NCBI GenBank assembly: GCA_036251935.1
Contig: CP133967.1
Span: forward strand, 939,488 to 1,003,487
DNA: 64,000 nucleotides
From: Orbaceae bacterium lpD04
GTDB taxonomy: Bacteria; Pseudomonadota; Gammaproteobacteria; Enterobacterales; Orbaceae
Reading direction: 5' to 3'
Shown here: positions 42,739-52,578 of the stretch, in pieces
Position numbering within the stretch: position 1 is the first letter of the stretch
How the letters are laid out: every line of letters begins with the position of its first letter
Notes under the pieces: generated by a model
What the model was told of the DNA's origin: nothing
The model's database searches: none
Seen by the model: only the letters and a program-made list of their open reading frames with translations
Program-made: the position numbers and the translations under genes

Positions 42739-43142
42739 TTTAAGGGCTCTAATATTGTCCAAGCAGAAAGGTGAGCTTGAAAGCCAATGTGTGGGTAGTA
42801 ATCAACCGCTTGTGGGGCCGCTAGTAATACAATACGGCAATTTGGATCAGTATTTTTTTGTAGCTCTTTGATCAGTTGTTTGCCGATCCCTTGTTTTTGA
42901 TAATCATCATCAACCGCTAAATCGGCTAAATAAGTGGTAAAAACAAAATCAGTCAAATAGCGAGCAATTGCCACTAATTTGTGCTTATCCCAAGCTGTAA
43001 TAATATTGGCATTTTCTAGCATAGCTTGAAAACGTGGGCGATCAGTTATTGGCCGCCTCGCGCCTAAAGAACAATGAGAATATAAGTTTATCGCTTCATC
43101 TAAAGTCGGTTTTATATCTAGGCGGTAAGTGATGTTATTCAT
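42735..43142 (-). CDS. GNAT family N-acetyltransferase
   Basis: 135 residues from the ATG at 43142. The acetyl-CoA-binding motif A is seen as LAVDDDYQKQGIGKQLI, with the C-terminal YYPHIGFQAH typical of the fold. The start codon lies inside the last codons of galE and the stop overlaps yceF, giving a tightly coupled galE-GNAT-yceF unit. Substrate unknown; an upstream start in the same frame would lie deep inside galE and has no ribosome site. Confidence 0.85.
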   Translation of the reverse strand: MNNITYRLDIKPTLDEAINLYSHCSLGARRPITDRPRFQAMLENANIITAWDKHKLVAIARYLTDFVFTTYLADLAVDDDYQKQGIGKQLIKELQKNTDPNCRIVLLAAPQAVDYYPHIGFQAHLSAWTILEPLK

Positions 43143-44151
43143 CTGGGTAACCATTTGGATTTGTAATCTGCCAATTCCAACTATCTTTTGCCATATCATC
43201 GAGTGAACATTCAGTTTGCCAATTCAACTCTCTCTGTGCTTTTGACGCATCGGCCCAAAAAGCAGCAATATCACCAGCGCGGCGATTAACAATTTGATAA
43301 GGTAATTTTTTATGACATGCTTTTTCATATGCAGCTAATACTTCGAGTACGCTATTACCAATACCTGCACCTAAGTTATAGATGTGTACACCAGATTGAT
43401 TAATGTTATTTAGCGCTGCGACATGACCTTTTGCAAGGTCCTCAACATGGATATAATCTCTAACACCAGTGCCATCTTTAGTCGGATAATCATTACCATA
43501 TACAGATAGTTTCTCACGTTTTCCAATCGCAACTTGAGCAATATAGGGCATTAAATTATTAGGAATACCTTGAGGATCTTCGCCCATTAGCCCTGAAGGA
43601 TGAGCGCCAACGGGATTAAAATAACGTAATAAACTGATACTCCATGTTGGCTGCGATGTGTGCAAGTCAACATAGATTTGTTCAACCATATATTTACTCC
43701 AACCATACGGATTTGTGACATTACCTGTTTGCATGGTTTCAATATAAGGAGTTGCATTTTTTTCACCATATACTGTTGCAGATGAACTGAAAATAATATT
43801 ATTAACCTGATTATCACGCATAACTTGTGCGAGGCAAATTGAACCATAGACATTATTTTCATAATATTCGAGGGGTTTAGTAACTGATTCTCCAACTGCT
43901 TTTAAACCTGCAAAGTGAATCACTGATGAGATTGAATGTTTTTTAAAAATAGTATCTAAAAAAGGTTTATCTTGAATATCACCATAATAAAATAGTGGTA
44001 ATTGGCCTGTAATTTTTTCAATGCGTTTTAATACGCTCTTTTTACTATTATATAAATTATCGATTATAATGGGGGTATAACCTGCTTCGATTAACTTCAC
44101 ACAAGTATGGCTACCGATATAACCAAGACCACCTGTAACGAGAATATTCAT
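43135..44151 (-). CDS. galE: UDP-glucose 4-epimerase
   Basis: Interconverts UDP-glucose and UDP-galactose. The ATG at 44151 gives 338 residues, the E. coli length; RBS AGGTGA eight bases before. NAD motif GGLGYIGSH, catalytic Ser/Tyr/Lys in FSSSATVYG and YGWSKYMVEQ, and LRYFNPVGAHPSG are present. galT/galK are absent nearby, suggesting use in surface-sugar synthesis. Confidence 0.96.
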   Translation of the reverse strand: MNILVTGGLGYIGSHTCVKLIEAGYTPIIIDNLYNSKKSVLKRIEKITGQLPLFYYGDIQDKPFLDTIFKKHSISSVIHFAGLKAVGESVTKPLEYYENNVYGSICLAQVMRDNQVNNIIFSSSATVYGEKNATPYIETMQTGNVTNPYGWSKYMVEQIYVDLHTSQPTWSISLLRYFNPVGAHPSGLMGEDPQGIPNNLMPYIAQVAIGKREKLSVYGNDYPTKDGTGVRDYIHVEDLAKGHVAALNNINQSGVHIYNLGAGIGNSVLEVLAAYEKACHKKLPYQIVNRRAGDIAAFWADASKAQRELNWQTECSLDDMAKDSWNWQITNPNGYPDE

Positions 44152-44299
44152 TTTAAAATTCACCTAACATAACTGAAATTGTATATAGTATATCTTTAGT
44201 CTTAGTGGAAATATAGGTTAAAAATTGTCAAATTTAGTATTGAAAATATGCGGTGATAGACTAACGCTAAGTGAATTTTACTTTATTTAAACTATTAGG

Positions 44300-44328
44300 T
44301 TGTTTTTTGCATTAGTTTAAAGGATAAT
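44300..44328 (+). promoter_or_regulatory. Probable ffs promoter
   Basis: TTGTTT (44300-44305), 17-base spacer, GATAAT (44323-44328), putting the transcript start near the 5' end of the RNA. Confidence 0.5.
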
Positions 44329-44341
44329 ACTCGCTCTTCAA

Positions 44342-44455
44342 TGGAGGCTCTATGGGTCCTCTTGCAACGTTTGCTTGCTCACTAGGTCAGGTCCGGAAGG
44401 AAGCAGCCTAAGTAAGTTATATGTGTGTGGGATGTGGCTGATAGAGTCTCCTCCA
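44342..44455 (+). ncRNA. ffs: Signal recognition particle 4.5S RNA
   Basis: The universally conserved domain IV is clear: CAGGTCAGGTCCGGAAGG followed by AAGCAGCC (44387-44408), containing the Ffh-binding internal loops and GGAA tetraloop. The outer ends pair (GGAG.CTCTAT near 44343-44353 with ATAGAG.CTCC near 44441-44454) to give the rod of about 114 nt found in E. coli. A T-run follows. Ends are estimated to a few bases. Confidence 0.95.
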
Positions 44456-44661
44456 AATTTTTTTCCATCTTATCTAGATTCTATTTTTTATAGCAATAAA
44501 ATTATAATGCTAAATCATTTAATACCATATTATCTTGTCTAATTATCAATTATTTTTCACGGTCTTAATTTTAGATATTTTGAAGATAAATAACTTTAAA
44601 TATCGCAATTTATCTATATATTATTAATTTGATTCATTAGTCATTAATAGGAAATAATCAC

Positions 44662-45558
44662 ATGATGCGAATAGGTCTTTTTATATTAACTAACTTAGCG
44701 GTTATGTTTATCTTTGGTATTGTTCTGAGTATTTTAGGTGTTGATGCAAGTAGCACCAGTGGATTACTCATTATGGCCGCTATTTTTGGTTTTGGCGGTG
44801 CAATAATTTCGTTACTGCTTTCTAAGACGATGGCATTACGTGCAGTTGGTGGGCAAGTTATTAAACAACCACAAAATGCACAAGAACAATGGGTGATTGA
44901 TATTGTTCGTCGTCAATCTGAACTTGTTAACCTACAAATGCCAGATGTTGCCATCTATAAGGCTCCCGATATGAATGCCTTTGCAACGGGTGCACGGCGC
45001 AATCATTCGTTAGTTGCAGTTAGTACAGCCTTGCTTGAAACGATGAACCGTGACGAAGCTGAAGCAGTTATTGCTCATGAAATTAGCCATATAGCAAACG
45101 GTGATATGGTAACGATGACGCTATTACAGGGGGTGTTAAATACCTTTGTTATTTTTATTTCTCGAATTCTCGCCACTTTTGTTGCGCAGGCAATGTCAGA
45201 ACGTAATCGTGGTATGTCAACAATGGTCTATTATATTATTGTCATGGTATTTGAGTTTGTATTTGGTATTTTAGCAAGTCTAATCGCTATGTGGTTTTCT
45301 CGTCGTAGAGAGTTTTATGCCGATGCGGGAGCTGCTAAAATTGTTGGCGCACATAAAATGATTGCGGCATTGGAGCGCTTAAAAGTAAGCTATGAACCCA
45401 AAGAAGATGCTTCGATAATGGCATTTTGTATTAATGGCGCTAAAAAAGTAAAAGTATCGGAATTATTTATGTCCCATCCACCATTAGATAAACGAATAGA
45501 AGCATTACGACATGGTACGTATTTGTCTAAAACGGAAAATGGGCAGCTAGTTAAATAG
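44662..45558 (+). CDS. htpX: Membrane protease HtpX
   Basis: M48 zinc metalloprotease of the inner membrane, 298 residues (E. coli 293). Zinc motif HEISH with the downstream Glu in [12 protein letters not shown]-terminal and central pairs of hydrophobic helices. Acts with FtsH in membrane-protein quality control (family knowledge). RBS AGGAAA. Confidence 0.95.
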   Translation: MMRIGLFILTNLAVMFIFGIVLSILGVDASSTSGLLIMAAIFGFGGAIISLLLSKTMALRAVGGQVIKQPQNAQEQWVIDIVRRQSELVNLQMPDVAIYKAPDMNAFATGARRNHSLVAVSTALLETMNRDEAEAVIAHEISHIANGDMVTMTLLQGVLNTFVIFISRILATFVAQAMSERNRGMSTMVYYIIVMVFEFVFGILASLIAMWFSRRREFYADAGAAKIVGAHKMIAALERLKVSYEPKEDASIMAFCINGAKKVKVSELFMSHPPLDKRIEALRHGTYLSKTENGQLVK

Positions 45559-45582
45559 TAACTTAGCGGCAATTAATCATAA

Positions 45583-45611
45583 AAAAATAGCACCTAATGG
45601 TGCTATTTTTT
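45583..45611. terminator. Bidirectional terminator between htpX and ydiK
   Basis: AAAAATAGCACC / GGTGCTATTTTT with loop TAAT, flanked by A-run and T-run; it overlaps the ydiK stop codon. Confidence 0.9.
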
Positions 45612-46659
45612 AATCTTGTTCACCAACCCAAGCGTTAATGAAATTATAAGATAGTGCTAAAATTACTGGGCCAATAAATAATCCCATCGCGCCAAAGCCG
45701 AGTAGTCCGCCGATAACTCCGAAAAGAATCAATAAGAAAGGAAGATCAACCCCTTTTTTAATTAGCAAAGTTCGCATTAAGCTATCTAGCGTAGTTAGGA
45801 CTAATGTAACAACGGTCAAAATAATTCCTGAAATAATATTACCATCCCAGAATTGCCAAATAGTACAACAAGCCATCACAAGTACGGGGCCAATTTGAGC
45901 TACACAGCAAATAAAGAGTAATAATGTGATTAAACCAGGGAAAGGGATATTTGTAACAACTAAACTTAAGCCACCAATAATCGTTAATGTTACTGCCGTA
46001 AGAACGACGCCCAATGCAACAGCTCTGATTGATTTACCGGCTAAGGTAACCGTATTTTCACCATGTTGCTTAGATAATTTATGGGCTAGATGGTAAACAT
46101 GCTTTTTAACCTCTTCACCTTTAAGGAAGAGTAAAGCACTAAAGACAATCATTACTCCGCAATGGAAAACAAAGACGCTGATATTGGTCAATTGGTCAAT
46201 TGTCCATGACGCAACTGTTCCAAGATAAGGCTGAATTTCTTTTACTAGCTCGCTACCGCCATTGTCAATGAGATCTTCCCATTTCAAAAAGAGTTCGTTA
46301 CCGATTAAGGGAATATTTTCTAACCAAGGTAAAGAGGGCAGTTTTTGCTGCGAAACGTTTTTAGCAAGATCAATAATAAAGCCACTATTTTTAGCGATAC
46401 TCATGATAACGAGCATAAATGGAATGATAAAAAATAATGATAAGATAATTGTCATAACGAGTACGGCAAGTATTCGATTATCAAATAATTTATGTTGAAG
46501 TTTTATCATCATTGGCCAAGTTGTGATAACAACCATCACCGCCCAAAAAAAACCGAATAAAAACGGCTGGACCACACGATAGGTGATGATAATAAAGAGA
46601 CCAATAATAAGTAAATTGAGAATTAATTTTACGAGATCATTACTTTTTTCTATAGGCAT
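45610..46659 (-). CDS. ydiK: AI-2E family transporter YdiK
   Basis: 349 residues, about eight membrane helices, AI-2E exporter/permease superfamily (YdiK branch). VVQPFLFGFFWAVMVVITTWP near the N-terminus and LPFLLILFGVIGGLLGFGAMGLFIGPVILA near the C-terminus are typical. Substrate unproven; the family includes the autoinducer exporter TqsA. Confidence 0.88.
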   Translation of the reverse strand: MPIEKSNDLVKLILNLLIIGLFIIITYRVVQPFLFGFFWAVMVVITTWPMMIKLQHKLFDNRILAVLVMTIILSLFFIIPFMLVIMSIAKNSGFIIDLAKNVSQQKLPSLPWLENIPLIGNELFLKWEDLIDNGGSELVKEIQPYLGTVASWTIDQLTNISVFVFHCGVMIVFSALLFLKGEEVKKHVYHLAHKLSKQHGENTVTLAGKSIRAVALGVVLTAVTLTIIGGLSLVVTNIPFPGLITLLLFICCVAQIGPVLVMACCTIWQFWDGNIISGIILTVVTLVLTTLDSLMRTLLIKKGVDLPFLLILFGVIGGLLGFGAMGLFIGPVILALSYNFINAWVGEQD

Positions 46660-46778
46660 AGATGAGTCATTTTATAAATAAAAAACTGTTATATAATAGT
46701 CGATAAAGTTATTTGTCGCTATTAATTTATTAATAGCTGGTAGAAATAAGGAAAAGAGGCTAAACCGTATGAGGTATT

Positions 46779-46816
46779 AATAAAAACTTGCTTATAGTAT
46801 TAAGCAAGTTTTTATT
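46779..46816 (-). terminator. tolC terminator
   Basis: Perfect 16-bp inverted repeat AATAAAAACTTGCTTA / TAAGCAAGTTTTTATT with a six-base loop, just past the tolC stop. Confidence 0.9.
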
Positions 46817-46837
46817 AGTAGGCAGAGGATAACAATA

Positions 46838-48169
46838 CTACTCGTTGGTCGCTAAGGTACTTGCTTCGTTACCTAACATATTATTAAGCTGTATTAGGTC
46901 ATCACCATTTAATGTACCAATCGCATTTTTTAATGTTAATAGGCTAATTAAATAGTCATATTTTGCATCAGATAGCTGCTTTTTGGCATTGTAAAGCTGG
47001 GTTGTTGCATTAAGTACGTCAACAATGGTTCTTGTTCCCACTTCATAACCAGATTCTGTTGCATCTAATGAACTTTGTGCTGATACTACCGATTGTTCAT
47101 AAGCTTTGATTGAACTAATTGCCGCAGAAATATCATTATATGATGAACGGACTGAATTAATCACTTTACGGTTTGTTGTCTCTAATTGTTCACTGAAGCT
47201 AACATAATTATATTGCGCTTGTTCAACTTTAGACATCGTTGCGCCACCTGAAAAAATAGGCATTTCAAAGCTAATTCCGATTGTATTAGCACCGGTAATT
47301 TTATTACTATTAGTCGAGTTTTGACCATAACTTTGGTTTTTATTTAGCCCTGTTGATGCATTTAACGTTAAAGTTGGTAAATGTCCTGACTCAGCTAACC
47401 TAATTTGTTCTTTAGCAACATCACGACTGAGGCGAGCGGTTAGTAAATCGAGATTTGAGTTTTCTGATTTTTGTAGTAATTGATTAACTGCAATTGGTTT
47501 TTCTGTTTTAAATATTTTAGTGTCAATACTTGCTAAACTACTATAAAAACGACCACTTACTTGGCGTAAATCTTCAAGGGCATTATTTAAGTTATTCACA
47601 GCACTAACTTCTTGAGCAATCGTTAAATCATAGTTTGCTTGTGCATTTTGTACATCAGTTATGGCAACTAAACCTACTTTATGTTGTTGTCTTACTTGTT
47701 CAAGTTGGCGATAGATCGATTTTTTTTGAGCCTGAGTGTAACTTAATGTATCAAGTGCTTTTAATACATTAAAATAGTAAGTTGAGGCCGTTAAGATTAA
47801 CGATTGTTCTTGCGCCTGATAAGCAATATCATAAATACTTGCTTGTTGCTTACTGATATCTAAGTTTTTCCAATACGAGTAGTTAAATAAGCTTTGAGTT
47901 AGAGATAAGCCTAAGTTACCCGTTTTACCATTAACATCATCATTTTCACGGTAGCCATGACTTAAATTATATGAGGCAGATAAGCCTAACTGTGGTAATA
48001 AACTTGCGCGTTCGCCACTTACTGCAGCATAAGCTTTTTGTTTATTTGCAAGTGAACTTTTGAGTTCAGGATTGGTCTGTCTTGTTTGCTCATAAACTTG
48101 TATTAAGTTTTCAGCAAACGCTGAAGGTGCTATTATTAAACTGATAAGCAAAGGCAATACTTTTTTCAT
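46838..48169 (-). CDS. tolC: Outer membrane efflux protein TolC
   Basis: Trimeric outer-membrane channel for efflux pumps and type I secretion. 443 residues including a signal peptide (MKKVLPLLISLIIAPSAFA-E). Two internally repeated halves with YEQTRQTNPELK at the start and VDVLNATTQLYNAKKQLSDAKYDYL near the end. Shorter than E. coli (493) mainly at the C-terminal tail. Divergent from nudF, as in E. coli. Confidence 0.94.
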   Translation of the reverse strand: MKKVLPLLISLIIAPSAFAENLIQVYEQTRQTNPELKSSLANKQKAYAAVSGERASLLPQLGLSASYNLSHGYRENDDVNGKTGNLGLSLTQSLFNYSYWKNLDISKQQASIYDIAYQAQEQSLILTASTYYFNVLKALDTLSYTQAQKKSIYRQLEQVRQQHKVGLVAITDVQNAQANYDLTIAQEVSAVNNLNNALEDLRQVSGRFYSSLASIDTKIFKTEKPIAVNQLLQKSENSNLDLLTARLSRDVAKEQIRLAESGHLPTLTLNASTGLNKNQSYGQNSTNSNKITGANTIGISFEMPIFSGGATMSKVEQAQYNYVSFSEQLETTNRKVINSVRSSYNDISAAISSIKAYEQSVVSAQSSLDATESGYEVGTRTIVDVLNATTQLYNAKKQLSDAKYDYLISLLTLKNAIGTLNGDDLIQLNNMLGNEASTLATNE

Positions 48170-48319
48170 GAGAGTTTCCTAAAAATTCGAAATAAATGTA
48201 ATATATTATTTTTACTAATAATGATTGCCTGATTCTAACAGATAATTAACATATACATAAGAGCCGATTTTTTAGCTTCGCACTTTTTATTAAAAATTTT
48301 CTTAACATAGTGAGTTTAT

Positions 48320-48952
48320 ATGAAAAATATTAGCAAAAGTCCCATTTTTTTTACTAAAAATGACGTATTTAATTTTACTAAGCGCGTTTTATATAAGGGA
48401 TTTTTCTCATTATTAGAATACCGTTTTCAATATCGCAAATTCGATGGTTCAATTAGTGAGGTTGTTACTCGCGAAATATTAGAAAGAGGGCATGCAGTCG
48501 TGCTACTTGCTTATGATGCTAAACGTGATGATGTCGTGCTAATAGAACAAATTCGAATTGCGGCTATTGAAACACAAGATACGCCTTGGTTACTAGAGCT
48601 AATTGCTGGCATGATAGATCATCACGGTGAGTCGGTTGAAGATGTAGCAAGAAGAGAAGCAAAAGAAGAGGCGGGAATTGAGGTTATACGCTGCAAGCCC
48701 ATAATAAGTTATTTAGCAAGCCCCGGAGGCTTGACTGAAAAATTACATATTTTAGTTGGCGAAGTTGATTCATCAACCGCGACGGGTATACATGGTTTGG
48801 ACGAGGAAAATGAAGATATTAAAGTTCATGTGGTTAGCCGTGAGCAAGCTTATTCATGGGTTGAAGATGGTTTAATTAATAACGCAGCTTCGGTGATAGC
48901 TTTGCAGTGGTTACAACTTAACTATAAAAAGTTACAAATTGAATGGCAATAG
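48320..48952 (+). CDS. nudF: ADP-ribose pyrophosphatase
   Basis: Nudix hydrolase, 210 residues (E. coli 209). The Nudix box is complete: GMIDHHGESVEDVARREAKE plus EAGIEV. EQIRIAA and YLASPGGLTEKLHI are ADPRase-branch motifs. Usual yqiB between nudF and cpdA is missing. Confidence 0.94.
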   Translation: MKNISKSPIFFTKNDVFNFTKRVLYKGFFSLLEYRFQYRKFDGSISEVVTREILERGHAVVLLAYDAKRDDVVLIEQIRIAAIETQDTPWLLELIAGMIDHHGESVEDVARREAKEEAGIEVIRCKPIISYLASPGGLTEKLHILVGEVDSSTATGIHGLDEENEDIKVHVVSREQAYSWVEDGLINNAASVIALQWLQLNYKKLQIEWQ

Positions 48953-48996
48953 TAATTAAAATCATATTGTTAAATTACTTAAATCGCTAATAAAAA

Positions 48997-49012
48997 TGTG
49001 ATTTTATTCACA
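48997..49012 (+). promoter_or_regulatory. Near-perfect CRP site upstream of cpdA
   Basis: TGTGATTTTATTCACA matches the CRP core TGTGA-N6-TCACA exactly, and the flanks (AAA before, TTT after) extend the palindrome to the 22-bp consensus. It lies about 110 bases before the cpdA start codon; TATAAA at 49038-49043 is a possible -10. Confidence 0.85.
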
Positions 49013-49120
49013 TTTATGACTAATAATATTAATTAGTTATAAAAATGTGCACTACTCGACATAAATTCTATTAGAACTATCATAAACTTAAGTGAAATTA
49101 TTGGCAATTTTTGAGGTCGG

Positions 49121-49951
49121 ATGTTGAAAACATATTTATCCCTACCAACAAAAAATAATAATAAAGCAAAAATATTACATATTACAGATACTCATCTTTT
49201 TGCAGATGATAGTAATTCACTTTTAGGTATTCGAACCAATGCTAGCTTCAATGCTGTTATTGATGAAATTAAGCAGTATCCCTGCGATTTTGATTTGATT
49301 GTGGCAACGGGCGATCTTGTGCAAGATGGGAGTAAAAACGGTTATCATCGCTTTGCTAATTCAATTAATCAATTTTTAACTCCTTGTGTTTGGCTGCTCG
49401 GTAATCATGATGTTTATGCCAATATGAAAACTGTTTTTGAGCAACAAAAATTGCCCGAGAAAAAAGTTGTTTTACTAGGTGATAAATGGTTAATTATTTT
49501 ATTAAATAGCCAAGTTGAAGGTAAAGCATTTGGTACGTTATCACAAACGGAACTCTCATTTTTAAGCCTAACGCTTGAAGAGTACCCAGATAGGTTTGCT
49601 ATGATTTTTTTACATCATCATCCCGTTATGTCTAATTGCCGCTGGTTAGATCAGCATTGTTTAAAAAATAGTGAAGAGTTTGGCTCGTTAGTTAAGCAAC
49701 ATGAAAGTATTAAATCGATTGCTTGGGGTCATATACACCAAAGTTTTGAAAAAATTTGGCATCATTGTCGCGTTTTTTCAACGCCATCAACCTGTATTCA
49801 ATTTAAACCATTATCTGATAATTTTAGTTTATCGTACGATGCGCCAGGTTGGCGTATTATTGAATTAAATACTGATGGTGAAATGGATACCAAAGTGTAT
49901 AGCTTAAATGAAAACATATTTATGCCTGATACATCACAAAATGGTTATTAG
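49121..49951 (+). CDS. cpdA: 3',5'-cyclic AMP phosphodiesterase
   Basis: Class III cAMP phosphodiesterase of the calcineurin-like metallophosphoesterase fold; 276 residues (E. coli 275). Metal ligands in ITDTHLF, ATGDLVQDGS, LGNHD, FLHHHPV and WGHIHQ. Hydrolyses cAMP to AMP. Preceded by a CRP site, which suggests feedback on cAMP. Confidence 0.94.
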   Translation: MLKTYLSLPTKNNNKAKILHITDTHLFADDSNSLLGIRTNASFNAVIDEIKQYPCDFDLIVATGDLVQDGSKNGYHRFANSINQFLTPCVWLLGNHDVYANMKTVFEQQKLPEKKVVLLGDKWLIILLNSQVEGKAFGTLSQTELSFLSLTLEEYPDRFAMIFLHHHPVMSNCRWLDQHCLKNSEEFGSLVKQHESIKSIAWGHIHQSFEKIWHHCRVFSTPSTCIQFKPLSDNFSLSYDAPGWRIIELNTDGEMDTKVYSLNENIFMPDTSQNGY

Positions 49952-49998
49952 ACGTAAGCCAGTGCTTTAATAAAGCTGTTTTTAATAGCGCCGCTAAA

Positions 49999-51468
49999 TT
50001 ATAATAAAGGTGCAAAAAAGTAAAATAAGCGTTCAATAATATGTTGCCAAAATGGTCTTTTTTGCCAAACAGAGAAATCAATTAAATCTGAGTTTTTAAG
50101 GTAACTTTGCAATAAGTCATTAAGCGCATTAGCAAACTCAGTATCATCAATAACCGCCGTAAGTTCAAAATTTAGCCATAAGCTGCGCATATCAAGATTG
50201 ACTGTACCAACTAAGCTTAATTGCTTATCAATTAGGACACTTTTAGTATGCAGCAAATTATTTTTAAATTGATATAGCTCGACACCACTTTCTAATAAAT
50301 CACTGAAAAAAGCGCGACTTGCCCATTTTACCATCATCGAATCATTCTTTTCGGGAATAATTATTTTTACTTTAACGCCTCGCTGCGCAGCGGTGCAAAT
50401 AGCATGCAGTAAGTCATCGCTGGGAACTAAATAAGGTGTGGTAAATATAATTTCATCTTGCGCAGAATAGATTGCCGTAAGCAGTGCTTGATGGATCATG
50501 TTTTCTGTATAGCCAGGGCCAGATGGAATAATTTGCATAATATGTTGTTGTTCAACGGGTGGCTCTGCAAAATCAGTAACCTTTGGTAAAGATAAGTTTT
50601 TCCCGGTTTCGAGCTCCCAGTCGCTCGCATAAATAGCACCCATCAAAGTCGTAATTGGGCCATTCATACGGATCATAATATCAACCCATTCACCGACATT
50701 TTTATTTTGTTTGAAAAAGCGCGGATCGACAATGTTCATACTTCCTGTATAGGCTATATGATTATCAATTATTGCGACTTTTCGATGCTGTCTTAAATCT
50801 AGGCGGCGAAACATAAAGCGCAATAAGTTTACTTGTAGGCATTCGATAATTTGAATTCCGGCTTCTTTCATTTTATGATTTTCATCAGTTTTTAAAAATT
50901 GTCTGCTACCCGCTGAATCCAGCATTAAGCGACAAGTTACCCCACGTTTTGCAGCTCTAATTAGCGCATCTTCTACTTCATTGGCGCGGCCACCTTTAAA
51001 CCAAATATAAAAAACCATTTCGATATTTGAGTTAGCTTGATTAATGTCATTAATAAGGTGGTCAAAAATTTGGTCAGGGGTATGGATTAAATCAATATGA
51101 TTACCACTAATACCATCTAATCCTGTTTGGTGTTTACATAATTGAAATAACGGCTTTGCAACATTGCTAAATTGTTGTGTAAAAATAGAGGGGAAATCGT
51201 GTAATTGCTGGATAAATGTTTGAATAATAGGGCGCATTTCCTGCGCTCTTTTTACTCTACGTTGCCCTAGATGAGTTTCACCTAATAGAAAATAGAGAAT
51301 AATCCCTATTACCGGCAATATATAAATAATTAACATCCAAGCAACGACAAATGTTGTTGGTCTTCTTTTGGTCACAATTCTTAATGTGGTTGCGACAACT
51401 AAAATCCAATAACCAAAAAGGATAAAAGAATTTAGCCATGTATAAAAGGATGTTAATGATATATCCAT
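49999..51468 (-). CDS. clsA: Cardiolipin synthase A
   Basis: Phospholipase-D-family synthase joining two phosphatidylglycerols. 489 residues (E. coli 486), two N-terminal membrane helices and two HKD motifs, RQHRKVAIID near residue 225 and LLHTKSVLID near residue 403. Its ATG shares one base with the yciA stop (TAATG), so it is coupled. In E. coli yciB, yciA and clsA are close neighbours separated by tonB, yciI and kch; here these are gone. Confidence 0.96.
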   Translation of the reverse strand: MDISLTSFYTWLNSFILFGYWILVVATTLRIVTKRRPTTFVVAWMLIIYILPVIGIILYFLLGETHLGQRRVKRAQEMRPIIQTFIQQLHDFPSIFTQQFSNVAKPLFQLCKHQTGLDGISGNHIDLIHTPDQIFDHLINDINQANSNIEMVFYIWFKGGRANEVEDALIRAAKRGVTCRLMLDSAGSRQFLKTDENHKMKEAGIQIIECLQVNLLRFMFRRLDLRQHRKVAIIDNHIAYTGSMNIVDPRFFKQNKNVGEWVDIMIRMNGPITTLMGAIYASDWELETGKNLSLPKVTDFAEPPVEQQHIMQIIPSGPGYTENMIHQALLTAIYSAQDEIIFTTPYLVPSDDLLHAICTAAQRGVKVKIIIPEKNDSMMVKWASRAFFSDLLESGVELYQFKNNLLHTKSVLIDKQLSLVGTVNLDMRSLWLNFELTAVIDDTEFANALNDLLQSYLKNSDLIDFSVWQKRPFWQHIIERLFYFFAPLL

Positions 51469-51929
51469 TACGTATTACTTAACCCTAGTTTGCTGATGTC
51501 ATCAGTTTCAGCGTTATAGTTTTGGAATTGTTCAGGTAAAGGCCGTGGTTTATTATGTTTATCGACAGAAACATAAGTATATACAGCATCCGTAATACAG
51601 TAACGTTGTCCCATAGGACTATTTTGATCTGAAATTTTTTTAACCCAAATTTCGATAGCTACCGTAATTGATGAGGTACCTGTTTTTAGACAGCGCGCAT
51701 AGCAGCAAATAACATCACCAACCATAGCGGGTTGATGAAATGTAATACTACTGGCATTGACTGTCACAATTCGTCCTCTCGCGATTTCTTTTGCAAGAAT
51801 GCCACCACCAAGATCCATTTGAGACATTATCCAGCCACCAAAGATGTGCCCATGAGGGTTTGTATCACATGGCATAGCAAGAGTTCGTAATACAAGTTGG
51901 CCTTCGGGTGATAGTGACTCTTTTTTCAT
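51468..51929 (-). CDS. yciA: Acyl-CoA thioesterase YciA
   Basis: Hotdog-fold thioesterase, 153 residues (E. coli 132; extra residues at the C-terminus). TLAMPCDTNPHGHIFGGWIMSQMDLGGG carries the catalytic Asn/Gly helix; SITFHQPAMVGDVICCYARC is the second family block. Five bases downstream of yciB. Confidence 0.94.
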   Translation of the reverse strand: MKKESLSPEGQLVLRTLAMPCDTNPHGHIFGGWIMSQMDLGGGILAKEIARGRIVTVNASSITFHQPAMVGDVICCYARCLKTGTSSITVAIEIWVKKISDQNSPMGQRYCITDAVYTYVSVDKHNKPRPLPEQFQNYNAETDDISKLGLSNT

Positions 51930-51934
51930 ATTCT

Positions 51935-52486
51935 TTATTCCTTTGATTGCTTATTCGCAGTTTTATCCATTTGTTTATAAATATATATACCTGATATTAA
52001 GGTTAATAGTAAAGAGGCACCGGGTAAAATAAATGCCTTAAAAATACCAAAAAATTCAGTCGACATATTATAAGTCACGTATAAACTAATTAATCCGCAA
52101 AAAATAAAGAAAAATGCCCATAAAAAGTTAAGCTTATTCCATACATTAGCACTTAATTGTAATTCTTTACCTAATAATTTTTGAATTAGATTCTTTTTAA
52201 AGATAATTTGGCTTACTAATAGAACAACAGCAAAAAGAAAATTAATTAAGGTAACTTTCCATTTAATAAAATCTTCATTGTGCAGATAGAGTGTTAAACC
52301 ACCAAAAACCATTATCATTAGATAAGAAAATAGTTCCATTTTTTCAATTTTTTTATTAATGAGCCAAATAACTAAAAAAACGAGTGTTGCGCTGATCATT
52401 AATGCTTTCACACCAGCAAAAATGTCGTACATAGTTAAGAAAACAAAAAAGAATATTAGTGGAATAAAATTAAGTAATTGTTTCAT
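51935..52486 (-). CDS. yciB: Inner membrane septation protein A family (YciB)
   Basis: 183 residues (E. coli 179), five hydrophobic helices. FIPLIFFFVFLTMYDIFAG at the start and NVWNKLNFLWAFFFIFCGLI in the middle are typical. Proposed to act in envelope/septum synthesis. First gene of yciB-yciA-clsA. Confidence 0.92.
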   Translation of the reverse strand: MKQLLNFIPLIFFFVFLTMYDIFAGVKALMISATLVFLVIWLINKKIEKMELFSYLMIMVFGGLTLYLHNEDFIKWKVTLINFLFAVVLLVSQIIFKKNLIQKLLGKELQLSANVWNKLNFLWAFFFIFCGLISLYVTYNMSTEFFGIFKAFILPGASLLLTLISGIYIYKQMDKTANKQSKE

Positions 52487-52525
52487 ATTGATGGTAAGCC
52501 TATAAAAGGGTGACGCTATCTTTAA

Positions 52526-52552
52526 TCACAAAAGCCAGATAATAATCCGGCT
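52526..52552 (-). terminator. fur terminator
   Basis: In the minus-strand RNA, AGCCGGAT and ATCTGGCT (one G-U pair) form an eight-bp stem with loop TATT, followed by TTTTG. Confidence 0.7.
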
Positions 52553-52578
52553 AGTATAAACTCAAGAGAGTAATCGGA

